A stretch of 64,000 bases of DNA from Streptomyces venezuelae ATCC 10712 (GCF_008639165.1 NZ_CP029197.1:7072001-7136000), one strand, 5' to 3'. Shown: positions 24,965-34,936, counted from the stretch's first letter. The notes: generated by a model from the letters alone, not told the origin. Translations and numbers: made by a program.

Positions 24965-27900
24965 ATGTCATACGCACATCAGGTACGCCCCGCACACGCA
25001 GACCACCCCCACCAACGGCGCCGCCCCCTGGCGCTCGCCGTGGCCGTCGCCACCGCCTTGACGGGCCTCACCGGCCTGGCCGGCGGCAGCGCGACGGCCG
25101 TCGCCGACGAGGGCCGCGGCGCCGCGGCCGCCGCCGCGATCCCCGACCTGACCAGCGCGAACCGGCGGGCGCCCATCGCGGGCCTGCCCGACTGGAGCAA
25201 GGCCGGATACCGGGGAGGCGCCGCACTCCCCGGAGCCGCCGAGGCGCACCCTGACCCGGCCTGCCACATCACGGCGCAGGAGCTCGCCTCCCAGTACGGC
25301 GTCCGCGCCGACGGCAGCGACGCCACGACCGGCCTCCAGCAGGCCGTGGACGCGCTGAGGACGGGCTGCACCCCGTCGGCCGGCTACACCAGGCTCTCCT
25401 CGATCACCCTGCCCGCGGGCCGGGTCGTCGTGACGCGCCAACTCGCCCTGGACGCCGACTACATGGTGCTCCGAGGCGCGGGCATGGAGCAGACCACCCT
25501 CGCCTTCCGGCCCGACGGGAACACCCGGTACGACACCCTCACCCCGGACGGCGGCGACTGGGACGAGGACGGCGCGACGCACGGCGCGGGGAAGGGCGGC
25601 TGGACCTGGCCGGGCCGCGGCCTGCTCCGGGTGCAGACCCGCGAGGTCTCCCCGAAGTACGCCGCCGATCACGCCTTCGCGCCCGCCAACCGCAAGGACA
25701 TCTTCGAGGGCAGCGTCAACCAGCACTGGGCGAGCGGGATCCCCCTGCGCGAAGGCTCCGCGAGCGGCTCCACGCAGATCAGGCTCGCCGCCAACGCCGA
25801 CATGGCGCGCTTCAAGGCCGGCGGTTATCTCTGGGTCGGCGCCGCGAACTCGGCGAAGTTCTACCAGCAGCAGACGGTCACGGACTCGTCCAAGTACGTG
25901 AACCTGCACATGCGGCAGCAGATCTTCCAGATCGCCGCCGTGGACGCCACCGGCAAGAACCTGACGCTCGACAAGCCCCTCGAGTACGACCTGCCGGTCA
26001 ACTCGACCTCCGACGGCTCCGCCGCCATCGGCGGGACCGTCTACCCGAGCCGCGTCACCCCGCTCAAGGTCGTCCAGGGCGTCGGCATCGAGGACCTCGG
26101 CATCACCCAGGAACTCGACGGCATGCCCAAGCTCGGCGGCGGCACCTATGACGTCACCCCGGACGACGCCAAGGCCGACTTCGGCAACATCGCCCCGGAG
26201 TACGCCCAGCACGGCATCGTGCTCAAGTGGGCCGCCAACGTCTGGATCCGGCGGGTCGGGACGCGGATGACCGGCTCCCACGCCGTGGTCACCGAGAGCG
26301 CCAAGAACATCCAGGTGCAGGAGTCGTCCTTCGACGGCTCCTGGAACAAGGGCAAGGGCGGCAACGGCTACTTCCGCGGATCCCGCGTCTGGGACTCGCT
26401 GTACGCCTACAACACCAGCCGGAACCTGCGGCACTTCACCTTCCAGTGGTCCGCCTCGGACAACGTCGTCATCGGGAACGACTTCGACAGCGACCTGAAC
26501 CTCCACGGCGGCTGGGAGCGGCGCAACCTCTTCGAGAACAACAAGGCCGCGGTCCCCTTCGAGAACTCCTCGAAGAACTGCCGCACCCACTGCGGCGAGG
26601 AGGGCGGCGGCGGCCCCGACGACTCGACCTGGTGGCCGATCTGGTGGGGCGCGGGCCCCAAGGCCGTGAAGTGGTCGGGCGCCACCGGGCCCCAGAACGT
26701 CTTCTACGGCAACGACCTCAGCAAGCAGACCACGGCGGGCGGCGCCTATCAGCCGTACTACGCCGACCGTTCGCGGCTGTACCAGCTGGGCAGCTCGGCC
26801 GGTGACCCGTCGGCGTACCAGCACCTGGCGGAGAACGGCGCGACCATCCAGGACTGGGCGGGCAAGGAGAACCTCGACTACAGCAGGGCCCCGCACGCCG
26901 GGGTGAACGCCACGAGGACGGACACCTCCGGCTCGCTGTTCCTGAAGTCCACGGGACCGGGTCCCGGCGGCGGCACCCCCGCCCCCGCCCCGGTCCTCGT
27001 CTCGCAGGGCAGGCCGGCGACGGCCTCGTCCGTCGAGGGCGCCGGATTCGAGGCCGCGCTCGCGGTCGACGGCGAGCCCGGGTCCCGGTGGGCCAGCCTG
27101 GAGGGCGTCGACCCGCAGTGGATCCGGATCGACCTCGGCACCCGCCACACGATTTCGCGGGTCAGGCTGACCTGGGAAGCCGCGTACGCCAGGACGTACC
27201 GGATCCAGGCCTCGGACGACGGCGCGAACTGGACGGACGTCCACTCCACCGGCTCCGGTGACGGCGCCGTGGACGACCTCGCGGTGTCCGGCACCGGGCG
27301 CTACGTACGGATGCTCGGGACCGCGCGCGGCACGGCGTACGGCTACTCCCTCTGGGAGTTCGAGGTGTACGGGGCTCCCGTCCCCGGCGGCGACACCGCA
27401 CCGCCCGGCGCCCCGGGCGGGCTCCACACGACGGGCGTGAGCGCCGGCAGCGTCTCACTTGCCTGGGACGCGGCCACCGACGACGTCGGCGTCACCGGCT
27501 ACGACGTCTTCCGGGGTGCTACGAAGGTCGGGAGCACCGCCTCGACCTCGTACACGGACACCGGGCTCACGGCCTCCACCACCTACGCCTACACCGTCAG
27601 GGCGCGGGACGCGGCGGGGAACTCCTCGGCCCCCAGCGGCTCCGTCGGCGTGACCACCGCGCCGGGTGGCGGCGGCGGTCCGGTCGTCGACGTGTCCACG
27701 GCCGCGCAGTTGCGGGACGCGCTGGCGACCGCCCAGCCCGGGCAGACCATCAGGCTGGCCGCCGGGGAGTACCGGGGAGCGTTCGTGACGCAGCGGGCGG
27801 GCACCGCCGCCGCACCGATCACGCTGACCGGCCCGGCGAACGCGGTCCTCGTCAACGACGGCCCCTCGGGCACGGCCCCGTCCTGCCCCGCTCCGACGGC

Positions 27901-28651
27901 CGGCTGGGACTCCGGCTACGGGCTCTGGCTGTACGGCGCCCCGCACTGGAAGCTGACCGGCTTCACGGTGAAGGAGTCGAAGAAGGGCGTCGTCCTCGAC
28001 AACTCCCCCCACGTGACGCTCGACGGGCTCTCCGTGCACCACGTCGACGAGGAGGCGGTGCACTTCCGGCGCTCCTCGGCCGACGGCGTCCTCAAGAACT
28101 CGACGATCACCCACACGGGACTCGTCCAGGCCGGATACGGCGAGGGGGTCTACATCGGCTCGGCCGGCTCCAACTGGGGCTGCCACGGCAACCAGGGCGG
28201 CGTGGACCGCTCCGACCGCGTGCAGGTGCTGGACAACCGGATCGGTCCGTCGGTCGCCGCCGAGCACATCGACATCAAGGAGGGCACCTTCGACGGGGTG
28301 ATCCGCGGCAACACCTTCGACGGGACGGGGATCACCGGCGAGAACTCGGCGGACTCCTGGGTGGACGCCAAGGGCGTCGGCTACCTGATCGAGAACAACA
28401 CCGGGACCTTCTCCTCGCCCGGCACGTTCGCCAACGGGTACGAGACCCACAACCCGTCCACCACCCCGTCGTTCGCGAACGGCTGCGGCAACGTGTGGCG
28501 CGGCAACGGGTCCGACCTCGGAGGTGTGGGCGCGTACGCCATCAAGATCACCTCGACGTCGAAGTGCACCGCCGATCCGAACGTCGTCCACGCCTCCAAC
28601 ACGGTGACGAACGCCGGCAGCGGCCTGACGAACGTCCCCGTCACGCCCTGA
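24965..28651 (+). CDS. Secreted multidomain beta-helix protein with CBM32/F5-8C and FN3 modules
   Basis: 1,228 residues. A long twin-Arg-containing signal region (RRRPLALAVAVATALTGLTG) leads to an N-terminal parallel beta-helix of about 600 residues with repeated NNV/NNF turns (GSHAVVTESAKNIQVQ, SRNLRHFTFQWSASDNVV). Then comes a discoidin/CBM32 domain (about 675-800: GRPATASS, DGEPGSRWAS, IRIDLG, YGYSLWEFEVYG), one FN3 domain (about 805-895) and a second right-handed beta-helix of NosD/pectate-lyase type (about 905-1228). This looks like a polysaccharide lyase or hydrolase; the substrate is not evident. GAAGGA precedes the ATG. Confidence 0.88.
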   Translation: MSYAHQVRPAHADHPHQRRRPLALAVAVATALTGLTGLAGGSATAVADEGRGAAAAAAIPDLTSANRRAPIAGLPDWSKAGYRGGAALPGAAEAHPDPACHITAQELASQYGVRADGSDATTGLQQAVDALRTGCTPSAGYTRLSSITLPAGRVVVTRQLALDADYMVLRGAGMEQTTLAFRPDGNTRYDTLTPDGGDWDEDGATHGAGKGGWTWPGRGLLRVQTREVSPKYAADHAFAPANRKDIFEGSVNQHWASGIPLREGSASGSTQIRLAANADMARFKAGGYLWVGAANSAKFYQQQTVTDSSKYVNLHMRQQIFQIAAVDATGKNLTLDKPLEYDLPVNSTSDGSAAIGGTVYPSRVTPLKVVQGVGIEDLGITQELDGMPKLGGGTYDVTPDDAKADFGNIAPEYAQHGIVLKWAANVWIRRVGTRMTGSHAVVTESAKNIQVQESSFDGSWNKGKGGNGYFRGSRVWDSLYAYNTSRNLRHFTFQWSASDNVVIGNDFDSDLNLHGGWERRNLFENNKAAVPFENSSKNCRTHCGEEGGGGPDDSTWWPIWWGAGPKAVKWSGATGPQNVFYGNDLSKQTTAGGAYQPYYADRSRLYQLGSSAGDPSAYQHLAENGATIQDWAGKENLDYSRAPHAGVNATRTDTSGSLFLKSTGPGPGGGTPAPAPVLVSQGRPATASSVEGAGFEAALAVDGEPGSRWASLEGVDPQWIRIDLGTRHTISRVRLTWEAAYARTYRIQASDDGANWTDVHSTGSGDGAVDDLAVSGTGRYVRMLGTARGTAYGYSLWEFEVYGAPVPGGDTAPPGAPGGLHTTGVSAGSVSLAWDAATDDVGVTGYDVFRGATKVGSTASTSYTDTGLTASTTYAYTVRARDAAGNSSAPSGSVGVTTAPGGGGGPVVDVSTAAQLRDALATAQPGQTIRLAAGEYRGAFVTQRAGTAAAPITLTGPANAVLVNDGPSGTAPSCPAPTAGWDSGYGLWLYGAPHWKLTGFTVKESKKGVVLDNSPHVTLDGLSVHHVDEEAVHFRRSSADGVLKNSTITHTGLVQAGYGEGVYIGSAGSNWGCHGNQGGVDRSDRVQVLDNRIGPSVAAEHIDIKEGTFDGVIRGNTFDGTGITGENSADSWVDAKGVGYLIENNTGTFSSPGTFANGYETHNPSTTPSFANGCGNVWRGNGSDLGGVGAYAIKITSTSKCTADPNVVHASNTVTNAGSGLTNVPVTP

Positions 28652-28685
28652 CGCGCCCGGCACCGGCCGCCGGCCCCCCGGGCCA

Positions 28686-28727
28686 GGCCCCGGCCGTCAC
28701 CGCCGCGCGGCGATGACAGCCGGGGCC
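28686..28727. terminator. Strong bidirectional hairpin terminator
   Basis: 19-base arms 28686-28704 and 28709-28727 with 17 pairs and a GCGC loop. It lies between the convergent stops of the beta-helix protein (28651) and the membrane protein (28745). Confidence 0.8.
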
Positions 28728-28744
28728 ACCGGCGGTCCCCGCCC

Positions 28745-29110
28745 TCACCGGGAGCCCTTCGGCCCGTGTCCTTCCGGATGCGCCTTGGTGAGCGAGCAGA
28801 CGCCGTCCACGCACTGGCGCTCCAGACGGCCGCGCGAGACGGTCTGCGCGAGGCCGACCATCCAGCAGGTGGGGCAGCCGCGGAAGGCGATCAGGGCCAG
28901 CGGGGCCGCGAGCAGGGTGACCGGTCCGGCGACCGGCACCAGGGCGATCGAGCCGATGATCAGTCCGAAGCCGATCGCACCGCGCGCCAGGTGGCGCGGG
29001 ACGGACGCGCTGCCGAAGTCCTTCGCGGGCGGCGCCCCAGCGAGCGACCCGGCGAGCGATACGACGGTCGCGACGGGCTCGGGGGTGTCGAGGCCTTTCA
29101 GGGTGTCCAT
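28745..29110 (-). CDS. Small membrane protein with two Cys pairs, overlapping the ECF sigma gene
   Basis: 121 residues. Two adjacent hydrophobic segments (about 43-60 and 62-79) follow the YgaP/DUF2892-like pattern (SVPRHLARGAIGFGLIIGS). They are followed by GCPTC (C79, C82) and RQCVDGVC (C100, C105), four Cys that could form disulfides or bind metal. ATG at 29108-29110 lies inside the end of the sigma factor gene (13-bp overlap), so the two are translationally coupled. Such coupling is typical of sigma/anti-sigma pairs, but the protein has no recognisable anti-sigma domain. A redox-linked membrane partner of the sigma factor is inferred, not shown. Confidence 0.8.
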   Translation of the reverse strand: MDTLKGLDTPEPVATVVSLAGSLAGAPPAKDFGSASVPRHLARGAIGFGLIIGSIALVPVAGPVTLLAAPLALIAFRGCPTCWMVGLAQTVSRGRLERQCVDGVCSLTKAHPEGHGPKGSR

Positions 29111-29709
29111 GGTCGTGTCTCTCCTCCGGCTGGTGGGTCGGGGTTCGGGGCGGGTGCCCGGTCGGGCGCCTCCAGCGAGCGGCGCAGTGTCGTGCGGGCC
29201 CTGTGCAGCCGAGACTTCATCGCGGCGTTGCTCAGACCGAGGGCCTGGGCGACGGCCCTGCCGGGCAGCCCCTGCACGTCCCGCATGAGCAGGACCTGCC
29301 GCTGGTCGCGGGGCAGGGCGCCGATCGCGGCCGAGATCCGGCGTACCTCCTGGCGGCGCAACACCGCCTCCTCGGCGGAGGGTTCGGTCTCCGCCTCCGG
29401 CATGTCGGGCGTCGTCTCCTCCCTCCGCGAGACGAGCAGCCGTACCTGCCGGAGGCATTCGTTGCGCACGATCCGGAACATCCACGAGGCGAGCGCGCCC
29501 GAGGCCCGCAGGGTGCCGATCTTCCGGTAGAGGATGATCAGGGCCTCCTGCGCCGCGTCCTCCGCGTCCTGCGGCGAGGCGCAGAGCGACAGCGCGAACT
29601 TGCGCACGTGCGGCTGCGATTCCACGACGACGGTCGTGAGCGACGTGAGGTCGCCGTCCTGGGCCGCCCTGATCAGCTGCTCGTCCGGCCAGCGGAAACG
29701 TTGGTTCAT
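29098..29709 (-). CDS. ECF-family RNA polymerase sigma factor
   Basis: 203 residues. Region 2 is visible as AEDAAQEALIILYRKIGTL and ALASWMFRIVRNECLR, and region 4 as LPRDQRQVLLMRDVQGLPGR and ALGLSNAAMKSRLHRARTTL. The C-terminal 25 residues are Pro-rich and disordered. There is no zinc-binding or SnoaL extension. It lies between the 29-residue membrane peptide (66 bp upstream) and the overlapping Cys-rich membrane protein, all on the minus strand and probably one transcript. I could not identify its own target promoter. Confidence 0.93.
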   Translation of the reverse strand: MNQRFRWPDEQLIRAAQDGDLTSLTTVVVESQPHVRKFALSLCASPQDAEDAAQEALIILYRKIGTLRASGALASWMFRIVRNECLRQVRLLVSRREETTPDMPEAETEPSAEEAVLRRQEVRRISAAIGALPRDQRQVLLMRDVQGLPGRAVAQALGLSNAAMKSRLHRARTTLRRSLEAPDRAPAPNPDPPAGGETRPWTP

Positions 29710-29775
29710 GTGCTCCTCATACCTGAAAGTGCCCCACGGTGCCCGGTGGGTTCGCTCCCGTACGCGGGTGGGGGG

Positions 29776-29865
29776 TCAGACGCGGCTCTTGTAGCGGCGC
29801 AGCAGGTGCCAGCTGCACGCGCCCACGAGCAGGACTCCGAGCGCGACGAGGCCGGTGATCAGCAT
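29776..29865 (-). CDS. 29-residue single-pass membrane peptide
   Basis: A short ORF that is easily missed. It starts MLITGLVALGVLLVGACSWH and ends LLRRYKSRV: one transmembrane helix followed by a basic cytoplasmic tail. The ATG is preceded by GGGAGGAAAC, one of the strongest ribosome sites in the window (GGAGG, 8-bp spacing), which is the main reason to call it. It lies 66 bp upstream of the ECF sigma gene on the same strand and is probably its operon leader. Function unknown; it could be a membrane sensor or a regulator of the neighbouring membrane protein. Confidence 0.65.
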   Translation of the reverse strand: MLITGLVALGVLLVGACSWHLLRRYKSRV

Positions 29866-30175
29866 GGGTGTTTCCTCCCGGTTCCACCGGCCCGTGCGGC
29901 CGGTACGCAGAAAGGAGTCGGGGGAGCGGGAAGAGGATTCGCCTCCGGCCGGACTTTCTTCCGGCCGGTCCCGGCGTCGCGATTGCGACGATTTGCAGAA
30001 CACGCGTACGACAAGCATGATCGTGTGGCTCGCGACTGACCTGCGACGGTCCACGCGAGGCGAGTAACAGCCCGCCCGGTCACCAGGATTCGGTTGCCAA
30101 TCGCGGATGGTTCGGGAACCGTGTCCGTGGGAGGGCTGTCGGAGCGGACGGTTGTCGGACGGGGGATCAGAGGTC
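29866..30175. other. 310-bp divergent region, ECF operon / RHS toxin
   Basis: No supportable gene. It carries a hairpin CCGGCCGG-ACTTTCTT-CCGGCCGG (29945-29968) and a smaller inverted repeat CGTCGC-GATT-GCGACG (29975-29990). Promoters for the ECF operon (minus) and the toxin (plus) must lie here; I cannot assign them. Confidence 0.6.
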
Positions 30176-33100
30176 ATGGCTGTCACGGTGCCGGACTGGG
30201 CGGACACACTTCTCGACCTGGTGGGGGTGAACTGGCCGAACGTCGACGAGGACGCGTACCGCGACATGGCGGACGCGCTGCGGGAGTTCGCGGACGACCT
30301 GGCCGATGACGGCCAGCTCGCCAACAACCACATGGAGCGTCTGCTGTCGTCGGGTCACGGCGAGGCGATGGAAGCGCTCAACGAGCACTGGACCAAGGTC
30401 AAGGGCAAGCACCTGAAGGACATGGTGTCCGCGGCCCGTACGATCGCGGACGCGCTCGACCTGGCGGCGGGCGCGATCGAGGGAATGAAGTGGAAGGCGG
30501 TCGCCGAGCTCGGCGTGCTGGCCGGACAGACCGGCCTCGCCCTGGCGTTGATCCCCGTGACGGGCGGTCTGTCGGCGCTGCTGGGCGCCGGCGCGATCGC
30601 CTTCACGAAGAAGCAGCTGCTGAAGCTGATCACGGAGGCGATGGAGGAGGCCGTCGGCCACATCGTCTCGGTCATGACGGAGCCGGTCGTGGCGGCGCTG
30701 GAGAACATGGCCGCGGACCTGGTCGTCCAGGTGAGCATGGACGCGCTGGGCGTCCAGAACGGTGTGGACCTCGACCAGACGAAGCAGGCGGGCAAGGACG
30801 GCCTCAACCTGGCCTCCGCCGGAGGCGGCAGCGGTGGCGGCGGCAAGGGCAAGGGCTTCCACATCGAGCACGACGAGCACGAGCAGGCCGGGACGAAGCT
30901 GAACGGGGTGAGCACCGGCATCCACGGCAAGACCGCGGGCAAGCTCACCAAGGCCAAGGGGCACCAGCGCCGCAACCGGGGCCGGGACGACATCGCCGAC
31001 GCGCTCGACCCGGTGATCGAGAAGGCCATGGGCGCGCTGGTGAAGTCCGCCAAGACCATGGGCGACCACATCGGCGACACGCTGCCCAAGGCCGTCAAGA
31101 AGATCTCCGTCGACCACAAGAACAACGACGACGCCACGCGCGACCGCCTCGCCCGGCAGCACAAGGGCGACCACGACGACACCAAGGGCGGAAACGGCAA
31201 GCCGGGACCGGGCGGACGCGGCGGCGACTCCGACGTCCGCACCCGCCCCAACGCCCTGCGCAACGCCCGCGGGGACGCGCAGCGCAACAGCATCCCGCTG
31301 GACAAGACCCACTGCGAGGGCGATCCCATCGACGTCGCGACGGGAGAGATGATCCTGGCGCAGACCGACCTCGACCTGCCCGGCGTCCTGCCGCTGACCC
31401 TACGCCGCGTCCACCTCTCGCAGTACCGCTACGGCCAGTGGTTCGGCCGCAGTTGGGCCTCCACCCTGGACGAGCGCCTTGAGGTCGACCCGACGGGCGG
31501 CGGGCTCATATGGGCCCGGGAGGACGGCAGCCTCCTCGTCTACCCCCGCGTCCCCGCCGCCGGAGACGAGGCCGTCCTGCCCGTCGAAGGCCCGCGCCTG
31601 CCGCTCTCGTACAGCGAGGAGGCCGACGCCCGGACGACGTTCCGCGTCACCGATCCCGCCACCGGACTCTGCCGGTACTTCACCGGCGACCCGTACGCGG
31701 TGTCCACGGCGTACTGGCTCAGCGAGATCGAGGACCGCCACGGCAACGGCATCACCTTCGCCCGCCGCCCGGACGGCTCCCCGAGCGCCGTCACCCACGA
31801 CGGCGGCTACCAGGTGCAGATCAGCACCGAAGGCAGCCGGATCACGGCACTCGCGCTGCGCACCCCGGCGGGCCCCACCACCGTCCTGAGCTACGGCTAC
31901 GACGAGCACGGCGACCTCACCGGGGTCACCAACTCCTCCGGCCTTCCCTCCCGGTTCACGTACGACGACGACGCCCGGATCACGTCGTGGACCGACCGCA
32001 ACGACAGCACGTTCCGCTATGTGTACGACTCCGCCGGCCGGGTCGTCGAGACCGTCGGCCCCGACGGCATCATGTCCGCCACGCTGACCTACGACCACGC
32101 CGACGAGACCGACCGCATCACCCGCTACACCGACTCCACCGGGGCGACCACGGCGTTCCGCTTCGACGCCCGCTACCGGCTGGTGGCGTGGACGGACCCC
32201 CTCGGCCACACCAGCACCACGGCCTACGACGCCCACGACCGCGTGGTCTCCGCCACCGACCCGCTCGGCGCGACCGTCCGCATCGCCTACGACGACGAGG
32301 GACGCCCCACCACGGTGACCCGGCCCGACGGGCTGGTCACCAGCGTCTCGTACAACGAGCTCGGCCTGCCCACCACCGTGACCGAGCCCAACGGCGCGAC
32401 CTGGCACCACCGTTACGACGAGCACGGCAACCGCGTCGCGCTCATCGACCCCGCGGGCGCCGGCACCACCTACACCTACAACGGGCGCGGCGCCGCCATC
32501 GGCATCACCGACCCGCTCGGCAACACGGTGACCGTCGACCGCGACCCGGCCGGCCTCCCCATCGGCCTCACGGACCCCACCGGCGCGGTCACCCGGTGCG
32601 CCTACGACGCCTTCGGCCGGCTGGTCGACCTCACCGACCCGCTCGGCGGCCACACCCGACTGACCTGGTCCGTCGAAGGCGCGCTCACCTCGCGCACCAC
32701 CGCCGACGACCGCACCGAACGGTGGACGTACGACGGCGAGGGCAACTGCCTCCGCCACACCGACCCGTCGGGCCGGACCACCGAGTTCGCCTACACCCAC
32801 TTCGACCTGCCGACCGAGATCAGGAACCCGGACGGCGCCCGGATCGCCTTCCGCCACGACACCGAGCGGCGGCTCACCGGGATGACCGACGCCCAGGGGC
32901 TCACCTGGGGCTACACCTACGACGCGAGCGGCCGGCTGGTCTCCGAGACCGACTACGACGGCGGCACCACGGCGTACTCCTACGACGCCGCCGGCATGCT
33001 CACCGGACGGACCAACGCGCTCGGGCAGACCACCACCTACCGGTACGACACCGTCGGCAACCTCGTCGAGAAGGACATCGCCGGCCACCGCGTCCGGTAC

Positions 33101-34936
33101 GCGCACGACCCCGAAGGGCGCCTGCTGCGGGCCGAATCACCCGACTCCGTCCTCGAGTACGCGTACGACGTGGTCGGCCGGGTCGTCGCCGAGACCATCG
33201 ACGGCAGGACCGTGGCCACCACCTGCGACGCCGCAGGCCGACGGCTCACCCGCACCACCCCGTCCGGGACCGTGACCCGCCAGTCGTACGGCGAGGCGGG
33301 CCACCGCGAGTCGCTCACCGTCGCCGGACGGACCCTGCGCTTCACCCACGACGCGGTCGGCCGCGAGACCTCCCGCACGCTCGACGACGTCTTCCGGCTC
33401 GCCCACACCTGGAACCCCGTCGGCCGTCTTGAGGCCCAGGTCCTCACCCCGCTCACCCCGGCCGCGCCCGACCCGGCCGCCGCGGACAGCGCCGCCGCGC
33501 CCGAGCGCCGGCGCGAGCGCCGGTACGGCTGGGACCCGGACGGGCGGCTGCTCGCCGTCACCGGCTCGCGCGCGACGCGGCGCACCTTCTCCCTCGACGG
33601 CACCGGACGCGTCCTCGCCGCCGAGGGCCCCGGCTGGCAGGAGAGCTACGCGTACGACGCGGCGGGCAACCAGCGCCACGCCAGCTGGCCCTCCGCCATG
33701 CCCGGCGCCGAGGCCACCGGCGAGCGGCGCTACGAGGGCAGCCGCCTGGTCGGCGCCGGGACCGTACGGTACGCGTACGACGCGCAGGGCCGGGTCGTGC
33801 TGCGGCAGAAGACCCGGCTGTCCCGCAAGCCGGACACCTGGCACTACACCTGGGACGCCGAGGACCGCCTCACGGCCGTCACCACCCCCGACGGAACCCG
33901 CTGGCGCTACCGCTACGACCCGCTCGGCCGACGCGTCGCCAAGCAACGCCTGGCGGCCGACGGCGAGAGCGTCGTCGAGGAGACGCTGTTCTCCTGGGAC
34001 GGCAGCACCCTCGTCGAACAGACCACGCGCGGCCCGAACTCCACCGAGGCGGTCCATCTGACCTGGGAGCACGACGGCTACCGGCCGCTGCTCCAGGTCG
34101 AGAGCAAGTCCGCCGCCGACGCCCCGCAGGACATCGTCGACCAGCGCTTCTTCGCCCTCGTCACCGACATCGTCGGCACGCCGACCGAGATGGTCGACGA
34201 GACCGGACACATCGCCTGGCACAGCCGCAGCACCGTCTGGGGCGTCACCGTCTGGAACCGCGACGCCTCGGCGTACACCCCGCTGCGCTTCCCCGGCCAG
34301 TACCACGACCCGGAGACCGGACTCCACCACAACTACTTCCGCCACTACGACCCCGAGACGGCCCGCTACCTCACCCTCGACCCGCTCGGGCTCGACCCCG
34401 GCCCCAACCCGTTCGCCTACGTCGACAACCCGCTCACCCTCCAGGACCCGCTCGGCCTGAAGCCCTGCGACGAGTCCGACCCCACCTGGGGCGGCCGCGT
34501 CCGGTTCAGCACCGGACCCGGCGGCCGCTCCGGCACCATGCGGGCCAAGATCGAGCCGGGCATGACGGGCGGCAAGACCAAGCCGCCCACGAACGTCGTC
34601 GGCTACCAGAAGTACAAGGGCTGGAACAAGACCCACCTGCTCGGCGCGCAGATCGGCGGCTCCAACAAGGACACCCGCAACTTCGTCGCCATGCACCGCA
34701 ACGCCAACAGCCCGGTCATGAAGGCCATCGAGGACCAGATCCGGCACGCCGTGGACAAGAACAACGAGACGATCGACTACACGGTGACACCGATCTACCG
34801 GACCAACGACCCCACCGATCTGGTCCCGGTCGGCCTGACCATCCACGCCACCGGGAACAAGGGGTTCCGGTTCATCCCCTACGAAGGCGCGTCCCCCACC
34901 AACCACATCACTATCCTGAACGTGCCCAAGCCCTGA
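30176..34936 (+). CDS. Polymorphic RHS/YD-repeat toxin with C-terminal DNA/RNA endonuclease
   Basis: 1,586 residues. The N-terminal 200 residues are helical with a WXG100-like start (PDWADTLLDLVGVNWPNVDE), as in toxins exported by type VII secretion, plus a glycine-rich hydrophobic stretch. DUF6531 begins near 380 (GDPIDVATGEMILAQTDLDLPG). About 850 residues of YD repeats (GRLVSETDYDGGTTAYSYDA type) form the RHS shell, closed by the RHS core-associated motif (YLTLDPLGLDPGPNPFAYVDN, then PL). The last 157 residues are the toxin: NKTHLLGAQIGGSNKDTRNF, then VAMHRNAN, is the catalytic motif of the EndA/NS_2 nuclease family (His in KTHLL). GGGGGA lies 9 bp before the ATG. The immunity gene follows by 21 bp. 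Confidence 0.93.
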   Translation: MAVTVPDWADTLLDLVGVNWPNVDEDAYRDMADALREFADDLADDGQLANNHMERLLSSGHGEAMEALNEHWTKVKGKHLKDMVSAARTIADALDLAAGAIEGMKWKAVAELGVLAGQTGLALALIPVTGGLSALLGAGAIAFTKKQLLKLITEAMEEAVGHIVSVMTEPVVAALENMAADLVVQVSMDALGVQNGVDLDQTKQAGKDGLNLASAGGGSGGGGKGKGFHIEHDEHEQAGTKLNGVSTGIHGKTAGKLTKAKGHQRRNRGRDDIADALDPVIEKAMGALVKSAKTMGDHIGDTLPKAVKKISVDHKNNDDATRDRLARQHKGDHDDTKGGNGKPGPGGRGGDSDVRTRPNALRNARGDAQRNSIPLDKTHCEGDPIDVATGEMILAQTDLDLPGVLPLTLRRVHLSQYRYGQWFGRSWASTLDERLEVDPTGGGLIWAREDGSLLVYPRVPAAGDEAVLPVEGPRLPLSYSEEADARTTFRVTDPATGLCRYFTGDPYAVSTAYWLSEIEDRHGNGITFARRPDGSPSAVTHDGGYQVQISTEGSRITALALRTPAGPTTVLSYGYDEHGDLTGVTNSSGLPSRFTYDDDARITSWTDRNDSTFRYVYDSAGRVVETVGPDGIMSATLTYDHADETDRITRYTDSTGATTAFRFDARYRLVAWTDPLGHTSTTAYDAHDRVVSATDPLGATVRIAYDDEGRPTTVTRPDGLVTSVSYNELGLPTTVTEPNGATWHHRYDEHGNRVALIDPAGAGTTYTYNGRGAAIGITDPLGNTVTVDRDPAGLPIGLTDPTGAVTRCAYDAFGRLVDLTDPLGGHTRLTWSVEGALTSRTTADDRTERWTYDGEGNCLRHTDPSGRTTEFAYTHFDLPTEIRNPDGARIAFRHDTERRLTGMTDAQGLTWGYTYDASGRLVSETDYDGGTTAYSYDAAGMLTGRTNALGQTTTYRYDTVGNLVEKDIAGHRVRYAHDPEGRLLRAESPDSVLEYAYDVVGRVVAETIDGRTVATTCDAAGRRLTRTTPSGTVTRQSYGEAGHRESLTVAGRTLRFTHDAVGRETSRTLDDVFRLAHTWNPVGRLEAQVLTPLTPAAPDPAAADSAAAPERRRERRYGWDPDGRLLAVTGSRATRRTFSLDGTGRVLAAEGPGWQESYAYDAAGNQRHASWPSAMPGAEATGERRYEGSRLVGAGTVRYAYDAQGRVVLRQKTRLSRKPDTWHYTWDAEDRLTAVTTPDGTRWRYRYDPLGRRVAKQRLAADGESVVEETLFSWDGSTLVEQTTRGPNSTEAVHLTWEHDGYRPLLQVESKSAADAPQDIVDQRFFALVTDIVGTPTEMVDETGHIAWHSRSTVWGVTVWNRDASAYTPLRFPGQYHDPETGLHHNYFRHYDPETARYLTLDPLGLDPGPNPFAYVDNPLTLQDPLGLKPCDESDPTWGGRVRFSTGPGGRSGTMRAKIEPGMTGGKTKPPTNVVGYQKYKGWNKTHLLGAQIGGSNKDTRNFVAMHRNANSPVMKAIEDQIRHAVDKNNETIDYTVTPIYRTNDPTDLVPVGLTIHATGNKGFRFIPYEGASPTNHITILNVPKP

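Noticed and set aside
24968..27427. 819-codon ORF opposite the beta-helix gene
   Set aside because: Antisense shadow; the plus-strand protein has signal peptide and domains, this one has none.
30176..34936. Tandem repeats as mobile or CRISPR DNA
   Set aside because: These are the protein YD repeats of an RHS toxin, not DNA repeats.
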